From: Arthrobacter sp. cf158
GTDB taxonomy: Bacteria; Actinomycetota; Actinomycetes; Actinomycetales; Micrococcaceae
Direction: 5' to 3'
Assembly (NCBI RefSeq): GCF_900106835.1
Contig: NZ_FNNR01000013.1
Coordinates: 56,713 to 120,712 of the forward strand
DNA: 64,000 nt
This document shows, one piece after another, positions 26,226 through 34,308 of the stretch. Positions within the stretch are counted from its first letter, which is position 1, and each line of letters starts with the position of its first letter. Under the pieces are notes generated by a model, which saw only the letters and a program-made list of their open reading frames with translations, ran no database searches and was not told the DNA's origin. Made by a program: the position numbers and the translations under genes.

Positions 26226-27191
26226 TTAGACGGTTGCCGCTGTGAGGAGTTCGTCCGTTTCCGGACTCGGACGCTCTGGGAGGATGGGGGCGTTGATCAG
26301 GGACCGGTCGTAGACAACGAGGGCGTTGTTCTCGATGATTTGCGCTTTGGACGTTACGAGTCCCGTCCGCTTGTCGCGAGTATGGCGAACCACCTTGTTG
26401 TGGCGGTAGACGTTGCCGTCTGCTTCGTGGAAGTAGGCGTCTTCTTCGCGGATGTGAAACTTCACTGTGGGAACGCGTTCGGCGCGCAGTTCACCACACA
26501 AGTGCTCTTCGGTGGTGGTGACAAGGAATTGGTAGGCCTGGTCCGTATCGTTGCGCACCCTGTAGTCCAGGTAGTTGTAAATGATCGAGGTCCCCGACCC
26601 GAACGGGATCTGTCGGTTGAAGTCCGGGAACAAGTCCAGATCCCCGTGGTGGTGGTGTTCGACCACTGTCAGTTCGCTATGTAGGACCATCCAATGCAGC
26701 AGGTTGGTGAACTGGCACAGCCCTCCGCCGATGCCCGAGTCCGCCCGGCCGTGGTTGATGACCAGTCCCTCACGGTAGCCCTTGGCTTCCGTGCAGCTGC
26801 CCACCAGTTTCCAGAATGAAAAAGTCTCTCCCGGCCGGATGACCACGGAGTTGACCAGAGGTGCCGCGATCCCAAGGCTGACGGCTTTGTTTTCCTGCAG
26901 GTGCAGGTCGACATTGCCCAGCTTCCGTCTGATCAGTGAATTGTGGCGATAAACCACCTCCGGCAACACCTCGTGAGGGCGTTGCCTGGCAAAGGCGGTG
27001 GAAGAGAAGAAGTCCTTGGCCTTGCGCGTGATGATCATGCGCTGAACCGAGAGACGGTAGGTCAAAGGCGATATTTCGCAGAACAGCTTTCGTGCCAAGG
27101 CTTCCCCAATAACAAGCCCTGAACAGGGCAGCCCGACGCCCGGAAATCTCGGGGTCAAGCGTATTTTTTCAGACGTTGGAGAAAACCCCAA
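26226..27191 (-). CDS. VanW family protein
   Basis: Up to 321 residues. The VanW domain is clear: ARKLFCEISPLTYRLSV near the N-terminus, GETFSFWKLVGSCTEAKGYREGLVI, then RADSGIGGGLCQFTNLLHWM, a histidine-rich turn (VVEHHHHGDLDLFPD), and PFGSGTSIIYNYLDYRVRND. VanW occurs in some vancomycin-resistance clusters but is widespread, and its role is unknown. No van ligase genes are nearby. The annotated TTG at 27191 has no ribosome-binding site; a start nearer residue 26-33 (just before ARKLFCE) is likely. Confidence 0.85.
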   Translation of the reverse strand: MGFSPTSEKIRLTPRFPGVGLPCSGLVIGEALARKLFCEISPLTYRLSVQRMIITRKAKDFFSSTAFARQRPHEVLPEVVYRHNSLIRRKLGNVDLHLQENKAVSLGIAAPLVNSVVIRPGETFSFWKLVGSCTEAKGYREGLVINHGRADSGIGGGLCQFTNLLHWMVLHSELTVVEHHHHGDLDLFPDFNRQIPFGSGTSIIYNYLDYRVRNDTDQAYQFLVTTTEEHLCGELRAERVPTVKFHIREEDAYFHEADGNVYRHNKVVRHTRDKRTGLVTSKAQIIENNALVVYDRSLINAPILPERPSPETDELLTAATV

Positions 27192-27347
27192 AACCGTGAC
27201 GATCCCGGCTATGACGAATCATGCAAAAGCCTGACCGAATGGCTCACTCATGCATGGGTTAGACCTCATGCACCGAGTTCGGTGAGGAACGTCCGGTAAG
27301 GGATCTTTTACCGGGCACCGCCGATGACTATTCGGAGAGGCGCTTGG

Positions 27348-27605
27348 TCAGGATGCGGTGGGTGAGGTTCGGGATGACCTGTTTCCGGCAAGGAACCAGA
27401 CAAGCGGGCCGAGAACAGGGACTGCCAACACGACTAGGATCCACCGCGCGGTGCCGACCGGGGTCTGATGTTTGTTCCGTATGATGCTGATTAGCGCAGC
27501 GATGAAGAGTATCGCAATTGCCAGGCCCGCCAGCAGGGTTGTGGCTTCCCACACCGGCGGAATGATCGGATTGGCATTTTCGGATCCGGATTGCATCAAT
27601 AACAT
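27348..27605 (-). CDS. Small membrane protein with PLDc_N-type domain
   Basis: 85 residues from the ATG at 27605 (the frame continues 15 codons upstream). Two hydrophobic helices, about ATTLLAGLAIAILFIAAL and WILVVLAVPVLGPLVWFL, are separated by a basic loop ISIIRNKHQTPVGTAR. The pattern V-x-P-xx-G-P-xx-W-F matches the short PLDc_N domain found in front of cardiolipin synthases and as stand-alone actinobacterial proteins. Its function as a free domain is unknown. Confidence 0.75.
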   Translation of the reverse strand: MLLMQSGSENANPIIPPVWEATTLLAGLAIAILFIAALISIIRNKHQTPVGTARWILVVLAVPVLGPLVWFLAGNRSSRTSPTAS

Positions 27606-27944
27606 GTCGTCCCCAATGTGTCTTAGTTCCTCATCCGGTGGCTGCCGCACTCGGTTGCGGAAACCCTACCGCTAACCGCTTCTTCCAGGACAGTCAACCG
27701 CCTGCATCCCCGTGCCTTGCCACCTGAGCATTCGGCAGGCACTCCTGGATAAAAGCGCTCGAATATCCGCAAGGGGATCCCCCTAAGGACAGCTCCGCGG
27801 CATCGAACGCCTGCTGGCCAACTTCAAGGTCACTCTGGGAGAGTCGATCTTGCCAGGCATGCTGCCGATCGCCCCACGGCTGAATGCCGACGACGGCGGG
27901 TGCTGCCGCCGTCGTCGGCTTTCTAATCCCGTCAGTGAGGGGCG
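27606..27944. other. Intergenic stretch with strong hairpin and possible gene remnant
   Basis: No intact gene. A 14-bp perfect stem GCCGACGACGGCGG (27886-27899) / CCGCCGTCGTCGGC (27906-27919) with a 6-base loop is followed on the plus strand by TTTCT. It can serve as a bidirectional terminator for the secreted-protein gene ending at 27945. Upstream, 27787-27885 reads in one plus-strand frame as coding-like sequence (LRGIERLLANFKVTLGES) without a start codon, possibly the 3' remnant of a lost gene; this is low confidence. Confidence 0.5.
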
Positions 27945-28865
27945 TTAGCCGAACACCCGGGTGCCTTCAGGCATCGCGGGCATGGAGGAAGCTCCGCCGC
28001 CGAGGTCCTTGTCATTGGCGGTCAATCCGGTGGGGTCGTAGTAGGCGGCGACCAAGCGCTGCTTGATGTAGCCCAGCACTATCTGCCCTTTGCTATCGCA
28101 GTTCCTGGCGGTGATGGCCGTGAAGTTCTGCCAACCATTCCCCGCAGCCGGTCGGATGGTCTTGGAGCTCCACTGGGTGGGTGTGGCATCCGGGATGATG
28201 TACTGGCGCAGTTCGCCGGTGGTGAGTGTGGCCATCAACACGGCGACAGGCTTGCCGTTGATGGCGATTGAAGGCGCCGAGCCGATGGCTGTAATGGAGG
28301 CGCCTCCGCCGAACACCTTGACCGTGCCGGTGATGGTCCGGGCGTTGGTGTCCAAGGTGTAGCGGTAGAGTTCGCCGCCGTTGGTGAGCCGGAAGATGAA
28401 CTGCTGGCCCCGGACGTCCGCTGTGCCGCTGTAAGCAGTGGTGATGGACTTCTGGAACCACCCGTTACCAATGGTGGTGATCGGTCCGTCGATGGAGTGC
28501 TTCCAGGTGCCGTCCGCCTGGAGGTCCTGCCGCTGGTTGTAGAACTTCGCTTTGCCGTCCGAGGAAGTGCCGAAGTAGGAGAACTTGCCGAAGGTCTCGT
28601 CCCCTAATCCGCCGGTCTGCGTCAGGTACGTCGCATCGAACGGTACAGGCGAAGACCAGCTGCTGTTCTCCCAGCGGAGCTTGCCGCCGCTGAGGAAGAC
28701 GGCACCGAGATTCCCGTTCGGTTCCATGCTCAGCAAGCCACCGAAACAGTCGGCGGGCGTCGGCGTCGGGGTGGGGTAGGCCGTGGCGGCGCTCGCCGGT
28801 GCGGCCCCGGAGAGTGCCATCGCGCACGCGGCGAGGCCGCCGAACAGTTTGGTGGTGAGCTTCAT
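27945..28865 (-). CDS. Secreted protein, probable beta-propeller, unknown function
   Basis: 306 residues; CGGGGGATATTC precedes the ATG at 28865. A Sec signal peptide (about 1-27, cleavage near ASA-AT) is followed by a Pro/Thr stretch and a mature domain with regularly spaced blades: GGLLSMEPNGNLGAVFLSGG, KLRWENSSW, RGQQFIFRLTNGGELYRYTL, VAVLMATLTTGELRQYIIPD. Two cysteines (DCFGG, RNCDSKG) could pair. The repeats suggest a tachylectin-like or other lectin-type propeller, but no family is assigned. Transcription probably starts downstream of the GTGGGTAGTTC motif at 28928-28945. Confidence 0.78.
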   Translation of the reverse strand: MKLTTKLFGGLAACAMALSGAAPASAATAYPTPTPTPADCFGGLLSMEPNGNLGAVFLSGGKLRWENSSWSSPVPFDATYLTQTGGLGDETFGKFSYFGTSSDGKAKFYNQRQDLQADGTWKHSIDGPITTIGNGWFQKSITTAYSGTADVRGQQFIFRLTNGGELYRYTLDTNARTITGTVKVFGGGASITAIGSAPSIAINGKPVAVLMATLTTGELRQYIIPDATPTQWSSKTIRPAAGNGWQNFTAITARNCDSKGQIVLGYIKQRLVAAYYDPTGLTANDKDLGGGASSMPAMPEGTRVFG

Positions 28866-28927
28866 GAATATCCCCCGAGTCTGATGAGTGGTCATTTGAT
28901 ATTCGGCCACATCCAGCCCTTGGCGCT

Positions 28928-28945
28928 ATGGGGTGAACTACCCAC
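28928..28945 (-). promoter_or_regulatory. GTGGGTAGTTC-type motif upstream of the secreted-protein gene
   Basis: On the minus strand GTGGGTAGTTCACCCCAT, about 63 bases before the ATG at 28865. It matches 16 of 18 bases with a site at 61248-61265 upstream of another exported protein. Confidence 0.45.
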
Positions 28946-28954
28946 GTGTAGTGC

Positions 28955-29542
28955 TCAGCGAGGGGCGAAGGCGATCTCTTCCGTGCGGGCGATGCCGCGC
29001 TGGATGGCCGCATTGTCGATTCCCAGAAGTGTGGTGAGCCACATGCCGTTCTGCACCACCACAACGTCGGCGGCCCGATCCCGGCATTCCTCAGGTGACA
29101 GCCCGGGAACGGCGTTGCCGATCAAGGCCGCAAGCCCCTGGAGATATCGATCAAAGGCTGCGGCGTTGATCTGTGCAAATTCCTCGTCCGCCTGGGCGAG
29201 GGCCCACAAATGCAGGCGGAGCGATAGATATGGTGTGGTCAGGAGTCCCGGATCCGCAACGCGCCGCAGGGACTCCCGGAGTTGTTCGTCCGGGGTTGAC
29301 GTGGCCCTCAGCTCCACCAGCAGGAGGTCGTGTTCTTCAATCTGGTGAAGCACCGCGCGGATCAGGCTCGATTTGTCTTCGAAGTAGTAGTTCACAAGCC
29401 CCAGCGCGACGCCGGCTTCACGCGCCACAGCCCGCATGTTGATACCTGAAATGCCGTGGCGGGACAGCAGTTCCAGGGCCGCGTCGAGAATACGTTTCTG
29501 CCTGTCAACCTGTTCGCCGGATTTCACGGTGCTTGTACCCAT
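28955..29542 (-). CDS. TetR-family regulator, BetI-like
   Basis: 195 residues. N-terminal helix-turn-helix: RILDAALELLSRHGISGINM, AVAREAGVALGLVNYYFEDK. The ligand domain follows the BetI-type C-terminal pattern (LRLHLWALAQADEEFAQINA, QNGMWLTTLLG, compare BetI WLAFW and DGLWL). BetI represses choline-oxidation genes. The betB promoter 3.5 kb away carries two TetR-type dyads, so this protein is a candidate repressor; that link is inferred. No copy of the dyad was found at its own promoter. Confidence 0.85.
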   Translation of the reverse strand: MGTSTVKSGEQVDRQKRILDAALELLSRHGISGINMRAVAREAGVALGLVNYYFEDKSSLIRAVLHQIEEHDLLLVELRATSTPDEQLRESLRRVADPGLLTTPYLSLRLHLWALAQADEEFAQINAAAFDRYLQGLAALIGNAVPGLSPEECRDRAADVVVVQNGMWLTTLLGIDNAAIQRGIARTEEIAFAPR

Positions 29543-29586
29543 CCGGCCAGACTATTGCCTAACCCTGATCGGCGCATCCTGGGCTG

Positions 29587-30345
29587 CTACAGGTGCTTCT
29601 CCGCGTAAACCCGCAGGGCATCGCGGACGAACGTAGCCCCTGATTCGCCGCCGTAGTTGGCCGCGAACCTCGGATCAGCAACGTACATTTCGCCGAGTCC
29701 CGTGACGTAACCCTTGACGTCTCCGCCAGGTGCCGCCGTCGGGGTTCCCGGGATGCCGCGGAGCCATGCGACGTGACGTTGCGCCAGATCCTGCGCCTCG
29801 GCACTGTCGGGCGAAACCCCGGATGCGGCGGCGGTAATCCAGTCCGCGCCCAATTTTTGGGAACGGTCCTTCCATTGCTGTTTCTCTTCGGCGCTCATGC
29901 CGCGCCACCAGGAATCACTGGCGGCGTAGGCGTCTTTACCCCAGCGCTCCTCCACCTCGTCCTTGTACTGAGTGTGGTCGAAGCCGTCAAACATGTCCTG
30001 TGCCATGTACTTCCCATCCCCTTTCATCGTGTCGATGGTTTGCCGAACGGAGGCGATCTGCCGGGCCAGTCTGTCCTGCTCCCGGGCCAGCCATTCCAGA
30101 TGGCTGCTCAACGCTTTGACGGTGTCCGTCTCACGGTTGAGCACCTCGGCGATGGCCGGCAAGCCAAGCCCAAGTTCCCGTAACAGCAGGATGCGCTGGA
30201 GCTGCACCAGCGCCGGACCGTCATAGTAGCGGTAGCCGTTATGACGGGTCCGGCTTGGTTTCAGCAGCCCGACGTCGTCATAGTGACGCAGCGTGCGGCT
30301 GGTGGTGCCTGCGATCTTGGCGATTTCCTGGATTGACCAGTCCAT
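29587..30345 (-). CDS. MerR-family regulator with TipAS drug-binding domain
   Basis: 252 residues; GGAGGACGG precedes the ATG at 30345, and the longer open frame upstream is spurious. The MerR winged helix (IQEIAKIAGTTSRTLRHYDD, RYYDGPALVQLQRILLLREL) is followed by a coiled coil (about 75-110) and the TipAS domain (about 115-245, with YKDEVEERWGKDAYAASDSWW). TipA binds thiopeptide and other antibiotics and activates its own promoter; the length matches full-length TipA. Its promoter has the MerR 19-bp spacer and central dyad, so autoregulation is expected. Confidence 0.92.
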   Translation of the reverse strand: MDWSIQEIAKIAGTTSRTLRHYDDVGLLKPSRTRHNGYRYYDGPALVQLQRILLLRELGLGLPAIAEVLNRETDTVKALSSHLEWLAREQDRLARQIASVRQTIDTMKGDGKYMAQDMFDGFDHTQYKDEVEERWGKDAYAASDSWWRGMSAEEKQQWKDRSQKLGADWITAAASGVSPDSAEAQDLAQRHVAWLRGIPGTPTAAPGGDVKGYVTGLGEMYVADPRFAANYGGESGATFVRDALRVYAEKHL

Positions 30346-30373
30346 CCGTCCTCCGTCCTTGCCCTGTTCTTCG

Positions 30374-30404
30374 ACTGTAGAGGTTGACGCTACGTCAAGG
30401 TCAA
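30374..30404 (-). promoter_or_regulatory. MerR-type promoter with 19-bp spacer and central dyad
   Basis: On the minus strand TTGACC (30404-30399), 19-bp spacer, TACAGT (30379-30374). The spacer contains the perfect dyad TTGACG-N3-CGTCAA (30384-30398), the classic under-twisted MerR target. Confidence 0.75.
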
Positions 30405-30421
30405 GGGGACTTCGGTGACCA

Positions 30422-31075
30422 CTAGTCAGCCAGGATGAGGTAGAGCGCCCGGCGGGTTTCGTCGAGCTTCTCAATGGCAGCCTGACGTTGTTCGTCAGTG
30501 GCTGCTGAGCGGAACTGGTGGATGACGCCCATGAGCTTGCCCACGCTTTGGTGGAATGCGGCTCCAGTGCCATCAGCCTCGGTGTTCCAGGCGTTGGCCA
30601 GTTCTTCTTCATGCTCGGCGATGTAGGCCTTGCCATCATCAGTGAGCGTGAACTCGGTCCGGCGGCCTTCGCCGACGGCGACGATCAGCTCTTCGTCGAC
30701 CAATTGCTGCAGTGTTGGGTACACCGAGCCAGGGCTGGGGCGCCATGCGCCGGAGGTCTTCTCTGCGATGGTCTTGATCAGGCCATAGCCATTGGATGGC
30801 GCCTCGGCCAACAGCGAGAGAATCGCTGCGCGGACGTCGCCGCGGTTGGCTCGGCGTGAGCCGCCGGGGCCAAAGCCGCGCGGACCGAAGCCTGGGCCAA
30901 AGCCGCCGGGACCAAAGCCTGGGCCGAAGCCGCCAGGGCCAAATCCGCCTCCGCCGTGGCCGCCGGGGCCGCGGCGACCCTTGCCTCGGTTGAAGCGTCC
31001 CCGGCCGTGTCCGTGCTCGGGGTGCTCGTGGCCGTGTTCCGGGAAATTGTTGTCGTGTTCGTTGATGCCTTTCAT
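30422..31075 (-). CDS. PadR-family regulator with His/Gly/Phe-rich N-terminal tail
   Basis: 217 residues. The PadR winged helix is at about 78-160 (VRAAILSLLAEAPSNGYGLI, RPSPGSVYPTLQQLVDEELI, RRTEFTLTDDGKAYIAEHEE), followed by a C-terminal dimerisation helix. The first 75 residues are unusual: a His-rich segment (HEHPEHGHGRGRF), then five GFGPG-type repeats. Similar extended PadR proteins occur in actinobacteria next to permeases, but no partner is adjacent here. The promoter is covered by a 30-bp dyad, consistent with self-repression. Confidence 0.88.
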   Translation of the reverse strand: MKGINEHDNNFPEHGHEHPEHGHGRGRFNRGKGRRGPGGHGGGGFGPGGFGPGFGPGGFGPGFGPRGFGPGGSRRANRGDVRAAILSLLAEAPSNGYGLIKTIAEKTSGAWRPSPGSVYPTLQQLVDEELIVAVGEGRRTEFTLTDDGKAYIAEHEEELANAWNTEADGTGAAFHQSVGKLMGVIHQFRSAATDEQRQAAIEKLDETRRALYLILAD

Positions 31076-31120
31076 AACAGCATCGTCCTTTCGGCTGGTG
31101 TTACGCCGAAGGAGTATCGG

Positions 31121-31159
31121 CGATAGTTAACGTTATATCGGTAACTATCGCAACGTCAA
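31121..31159 (-). promoter_or_regulatory. padR promoter covered by a 9-bp-arm dyad
   Basis: Perfect arms CGATAGTTA (31121-31129) and TAACTATCG (31142-31150). On the minus strand TTGACG (31159-31154), 16-bp spacer, TATAAC (31137-31132), so the dyad spans the spacer and the -10 element. Confidence 0.7.
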
Positions 31160-31167
31160 GACCGACA

Positions 31168-31294
31168 CTCTCTCACCTTTAGGCCGCTTTTCCCGAACGC
31201 TCTCTCACCTCAGCGCAGGAGGTGAGAGAGGGTTGGTGGGAACCGGGCGTTAGGTGAGAGAGGGTTGGTGGGGAACGGGCGTTAGGTGAGAGAG
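31168..31294. repeat. 32-bp-period repeat patch with AGGTGAGAGAG cores
   Basis: The core CTCTCTCACCT occurs at 31168 and 31200, and its reverse complement AGGTGAGAGAG at 31220, 31252 and 31284, always 32 bp apart within each orientation. Copies 31200-31210 and 31220-31230 form an 11-bp stem with a 9-base loop. The sequence between cores is partly conserved (GGTTGGTGGG). Confidence 0.85.
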
Positions 31295-31304
31295 GGTTAA
31301 AGCA

Positions 31305-31347
31305 CGACGGCGGGTGCGGACTTATCAAAAGTCCGCACCCGCCGTCG
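31305..31347 (-). terminator. Strong hairpin terminator after nadE
   Basis: Perfect 19-bp stem (31305-31323 / 31329-31347) with loop ATCAA, 22 bases past the nadE stop; on the minus strand it is followed by TGCTTTAA. Confidence 0.8.
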
Positions 31348-31369
31348 AGGTTCTTTACGCTAGCTCAGG

Positions 31370-32191
31370 CTATTTCCACCAGGTATCAAAGATGGTGACC
31401 GGAACGGTGCGCTTGTGCCGTGTGCGCAGGTACTTCTGTTCCAGGAGCTCTGCAACGTCGTCGGCAACGTCGCGGCCCTCGAGGTAATCGTCGATCTGGT
31501 CGTAGGTGATGCCGAGCTCGTCTTCGTCGGTGCGGCCCGGCTTGTCATCCAGGAGGTCGGCGGTGGGAACCTTTTCCCAGACCCGTGAAGGGGCCCCAAG
31601 TTCGCCAAGAAGTGCCCGGTTCTGGCGCTTGTTCAGGCCGAACAGCGGCAGGATGTCCGCGCCGCCGTCGCCGAACTTCGTGAAGAAGCCCGTCACGGAC
31701 TCGGCGCCGTGGTCCGTGCCGATCACCAGGTAGTTGTGTTCGCCGGCCAGTGCGTACTGGGCGATCATGCGTGCGCGTGCTTTGGTATTGCCCTTGTGGA
31801 AGTCGGAGATCGGGGCGCCGGTGGTCTTCTCAAACTCGTCCTCGAAGCCGTCCACGGCTTGGGAAATGTTGTAGGTCCACTCGGTCTTGGCCTTGATGAA
31901 GTCGAGGGCTGCCTGGGCATCGTCTTCGTCGTGCTGGATGCCGTAGGGGAGGCGCACGGCAACAAAGTTCGCGTCCACGCCCTCGGCTTCCAATTCCTCA
32001 ACGGCCAACTGGGCGAGGCGGCCGGCCAGCGAGGAATCTATGCCGCCGGAGATGCCAAGAACGAATCCCTTGGTGTGCGTCGCCTTCAGGTAATCCTTCA
32101 GGAATGAAACGCGTTTGCGGACCTCCTCTGCAGGGTTGATCCGGGGCTGTACGCCCATTTCCTCAATGATCTTGGCCTGGAGTTCGCGCAT
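31370..32191 (-). CDS. nadE: NH3-dependent NAD synthetase
   Basis: 273 residues from the ATG at 32191, which aligns with Bacillus NadE; an in-frame GTG at 32212 would add seven residues, and neither start has an obvious ribosome-binding site. It catalyses the last step of NAD synthesis (nicotinate adenine dinucleotide + NH3 + ATP). The pyrophosphatase-type loop FVLGISGGIDSSLAGRLAQL is at about 43-62; VRLPYGIQHDEDDAQAAL, GNTKARARMIAQYALAG, GTDHGAESVTGFFTKFGDGG and LGITYDQIDDYLEG are all family-specific. There is no glutaminase domain. It is monocistronic with a strong terminator. Confidence 0.96.
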   Translation of the reverse strand: MRELQAKIIEEMGVQPRINPAEEVRKRVSFLKDYLKATHTKGFVLGISGGIDSSLAGRLAQLAVEELEAEGVDANFVAVRLPYGIQHDEDDAQAALDFIKAKTEWTYNISQAVDGFEDEFEKTTGAPISDFHKGNTKARARMIAQYALAGEHNYLVIGTDHGAESVTGFFTKFGDGGADILPLFGLNKRQNRALLGELGAPSRVWEKVPTADLLDDKPGRTDEDELGITYDQIDDYLEGRDVADDVAELLEQKYLRTRHKRTVPVTIFDTWWK

Positions 32192-32241
32192 GTGTTCCAC
32201 ACTAGTCAGCACGGTCGCAAAGCCTCAACCATGTTGCGCCG

Positions 32242-33261
32242 TTAGTTGGGGGACGCGGGTCCCGTTGAGCCGCGGACGGTGAGGTGGGTGGGCATGACGG
32301 ACCGGCTGCGGTTTCCGCCGCCGGCCAATGGGTTCAGCTGGGCCAGAAGCATGGAGACGGCCACGCGACCAGCCTGTTCGATGGGGGAGCTCATGGTGGT
32401 CAAGGGTGGGTTGCAGAAGTCGGCGCCGAAGATGTCGTCGCAGCCCACAATGCTCATGTCCTCCGGCACGCGCAGACCCCGTTCCCGGAGCCTCTGCAAC
32501 ATGCCGATCGCGATGAGGTCGTTGAACACGATGCATGCGGTGACGCCACTGTGGACTGCGGCATCAGCGGCTGCGGCGCCGGATTGGGTTTTCGGCGCAA
32601 ACGGACCCAGGCTGCAAACCTCGACGCCCCGGCTTTCGGCAGCCGCAGACAAGGCGCCCCAGCGTCTCGCGCTGGACTGCGAAACGGCAGGGCCGGAAAC
32701 ATAGGCAACGGACGTGTGACCCAGGGAAATGAGGTGGTCCAGTGCTTGCGGCATTGCCGAGGGGGTGTCGATGATGACTGCCGGGACGCCGTCGACGTCG
32801 CGGTTGACGGTAACCATGGGCATCCGTGCGGCAGCAGCGGCGAGGGCGTCGTCGTTGAGTCGCGACGCAGCGACGATCACGCCGTCGGCACTCTTGCGCA
32901 ATTGCTCCAGAGTGCTCGCTTCCACTTCATCTGATTCTTCGGTGTCCACCAGCAGCTGCGTATAGCCGGCCGCTTTCAGCTGGAGTTGCGTACCCCGGAT
33001 GAGGTCGAAGTAGAACGGGTTGGTGATATCCGGCACCAGCACGCCCACGGCTCCGGTCCGGCCCGAACTCAGGGCCTTCGCCTGGGAGTTGGGGGTGTAA
33101 TTGAGTTCGACGGCGGCGGCCTGGATCCGCTCGCGGGTGCGGATATTGACGCGGTCCGGATTGGCAAGGGCCCTGGACACTGTGGAAGCCGCGACGCCGC
33201 ATAGGGCGGCAATGTCATGGATGGTTGCAGGCCTGCCTGCAGCCACAGGCTGCGTCGCCAT
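32242..33261 (-). CDS. LacI-family regulator of the sugar-acid cluster (LacI-1)
   Basis: 339 residues; GAGAGGAACGCCC precedes the ATG. The HTH (IHDIAALCGVAASTVSRALA) and hinge helix lead into a periplasmic-binding-type sugar domain with GVLVPDITNPFYFDLIRGTQ and MSIVGCDDIFGADFCNPPLT. The recognition segment STVSRAL is the same as in the second LacI protein (43088-44134), so both probably read the same operator family. It is divergent from the first isomerase gene, with one such operator at 33345-33360 in between. Confidence 0.92.
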   Translation of the reverse strand: MATQPVAAGRPATIHDIAALCGVAASTVSRALANPDRVNIRTRERIQAAAVELNYTPNSQAKALSSGRTGAVGVLVPDITNPFYFDLIRGTQLQLKAAGYTQLLVDTEESDEVEASTLEQLRKSADGVIVAASRLNDDALAAAAARMPMVTVNRDVDGVPAVIIDTPSAMPQALDHLISLGHTSVAYVSGPAVSQSSARRWGALSAAAESRGVEVCSLGPFAPKTQSGAAAADAAVHSGVTACIVFNDLIAIGMLQRLRERGLRVPEDMSIVGCDDIFGADFCNPPLTTMSSPIEQAGRVAVSMLLAQLNPLAGGGNRSRSVMPTHLTVRGSTGPASPN

Positions 33262-33344
33262 GGGCGTTCCTCTCTGAACGTCAGATCATCCGGCTGTGAC
33301 CACTGCCACACCGTTGATCAAGAGTGCCACACGTTGGCGGACTA

Positions 33345-33384
33345 TGGCAATCGGTTGTCAATTACGTGCCAAGCTGGCTAAACT
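33345..33384 (+). promoter_or_regulatory. LacI operator overlapping promoter of the first isomerase gene
   Basis: Operator TGGCAATCGGTTGTCA (33345-33360). Its right end TTGTCA (33355-33360) is the -35, followed by an 18-bp spacer and TAAACT (33379-33384). Confidence 0.7.
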
Positions 33385-33462
33385 CATGGGGAACAAGACG
33401 TGCCTGTGAACTGCGTCACCGGGCCCCGGTCGGTGCCGTACCAGGACTACCTAGGAGATTTT

Positions 33463-34308
33463 GTGACTCAACCCCATGCTGTGTGGAACCTGTCCGGATT
33501 CGGCGACGAAGTAGATCCGGATCCCGCCGTGCAGGCTGCCGTACTGCTGGCCCTCGGTGCCAGCCACATTGAAGTCCGCAGCGCCTGGGGCACCAATGTT
33601 TCCGAATTGGAGCCGGATGCAGTGGAACGGCTCAAGTCCATCCTGGAGGAGAAAGGCCTCAAGGTTTCCGCCGTTGCCAGCCCCATCGGAAAGGTGGATG
33701 TCAGTCTGCCGGTAGAGCGCGAGGTGGCCCGGCTTCGCCGGATCATGTCGGTTGCCAAGGCGCTGGACACCAAGTATGTCCGCATCTTCTCCTTCTACAG
33801 GGCTGAAGGGCAGGGCCAGGAAGAAGTCCGCGGGGCGGTCATGGAACGCATGGCTGCGCTGGCTGGAGAAGCCGCAGCAAACGGCATTGTCCTGTTGCAT
33901 GAAAACGAGAAGGGCATCTACGGCGACACCCCGGAGCGCGTTCTGGACATCATGGAGACGGTCAACTCGCCGGCACTTCGGGTCGCCTGGGACAACGCCA
34001 ACTTTGTCCAGGTAGGCGTCAAGCCCTACACCGAGGGATACGCCATTCTTCGCCCCTACCTCGAATACCTGCAGGTCAAGGATGCCATCGCCACCACGGG
34101 TGAGGTGGTCCCTTCCGGCGAAGGCGATGGAGAACTGGAAGCAACCATCGCTGCCCTCGCGGCTGATGGATACGCGGGCTTCGCCTCGCTCGAGCCGCAC
34201 CTGGCCAGCGCCCACGAGCTGGGCGGCTACTCAGGGCCGGTAGCTTTCGGCATCGCTGCCCGCGCGTTCGCCGGCCTGGCCCACAAGAGTGGCGTCACCC
34301 TGGCCTGA
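33463..34308 (+). CDS. Sugar phosphate isomerase/epimerase-type TIM barrel (1)
   Basis: 281 residues from the GTG at 33463, which has AGGAG upstream; the in-frame frame from 33400 lies across the promoter leader. It is an AP-endonuclease-2/xylose-isomerase-like barrel: WNLSGFGDEVDPDP at the N-terminus; metal-ligand candidates in LLHENEKGIYG (Glu), RVAWDNANF (Asp) and YLQVKDA; and a late FASLEPHL. These resemble sugar epimerases, keto-sugar isomerases and 3-keto-glycoside-cleaving enzymes; the substrate cannot be told. It is followed by a Gfo/Idh/MocA oxidoreductase, and a second such pair lies downstream. Confidence 0.82.
   Translation: MTQPHAVWNLSGFGDEVDPDPAVQAAVLLALGASHIEVRSAWGTNVSELEPDAVERLKSILEEKGLKVSAVASPIGKVDVSLPVEREVARLRRIMSVAKALDTKYVRIFSFYRAEGQGQEEVRGAVMERMAALAGEAAANGIVLLHENEKGIYGDTPERVLDIMETVNSPALRVAWDNANFVQVGVKPYTEGYAILRPYLEYLQVKDAIATTGEVVPSGEGDGELEATIAALAADGYAGFASLEPHLASAHELGGYSGPVAFGIAARAFAGLAHKSGVTLA

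Noticed and set aside
26226..27191. Part of a vancomycin-resistance cluster (VanW)
   Set aside because: No vanH/A/X, vanS/R or related genes nearby; VanW proteins are widespread without resistance.
31168..31294. Possible CRISPR array (regular 32-bp spacing)
   Set aside because: The conserved core is only 11 bp, the intervening sequence is itself partly repeated, orientation switches, and no cas genes are present.
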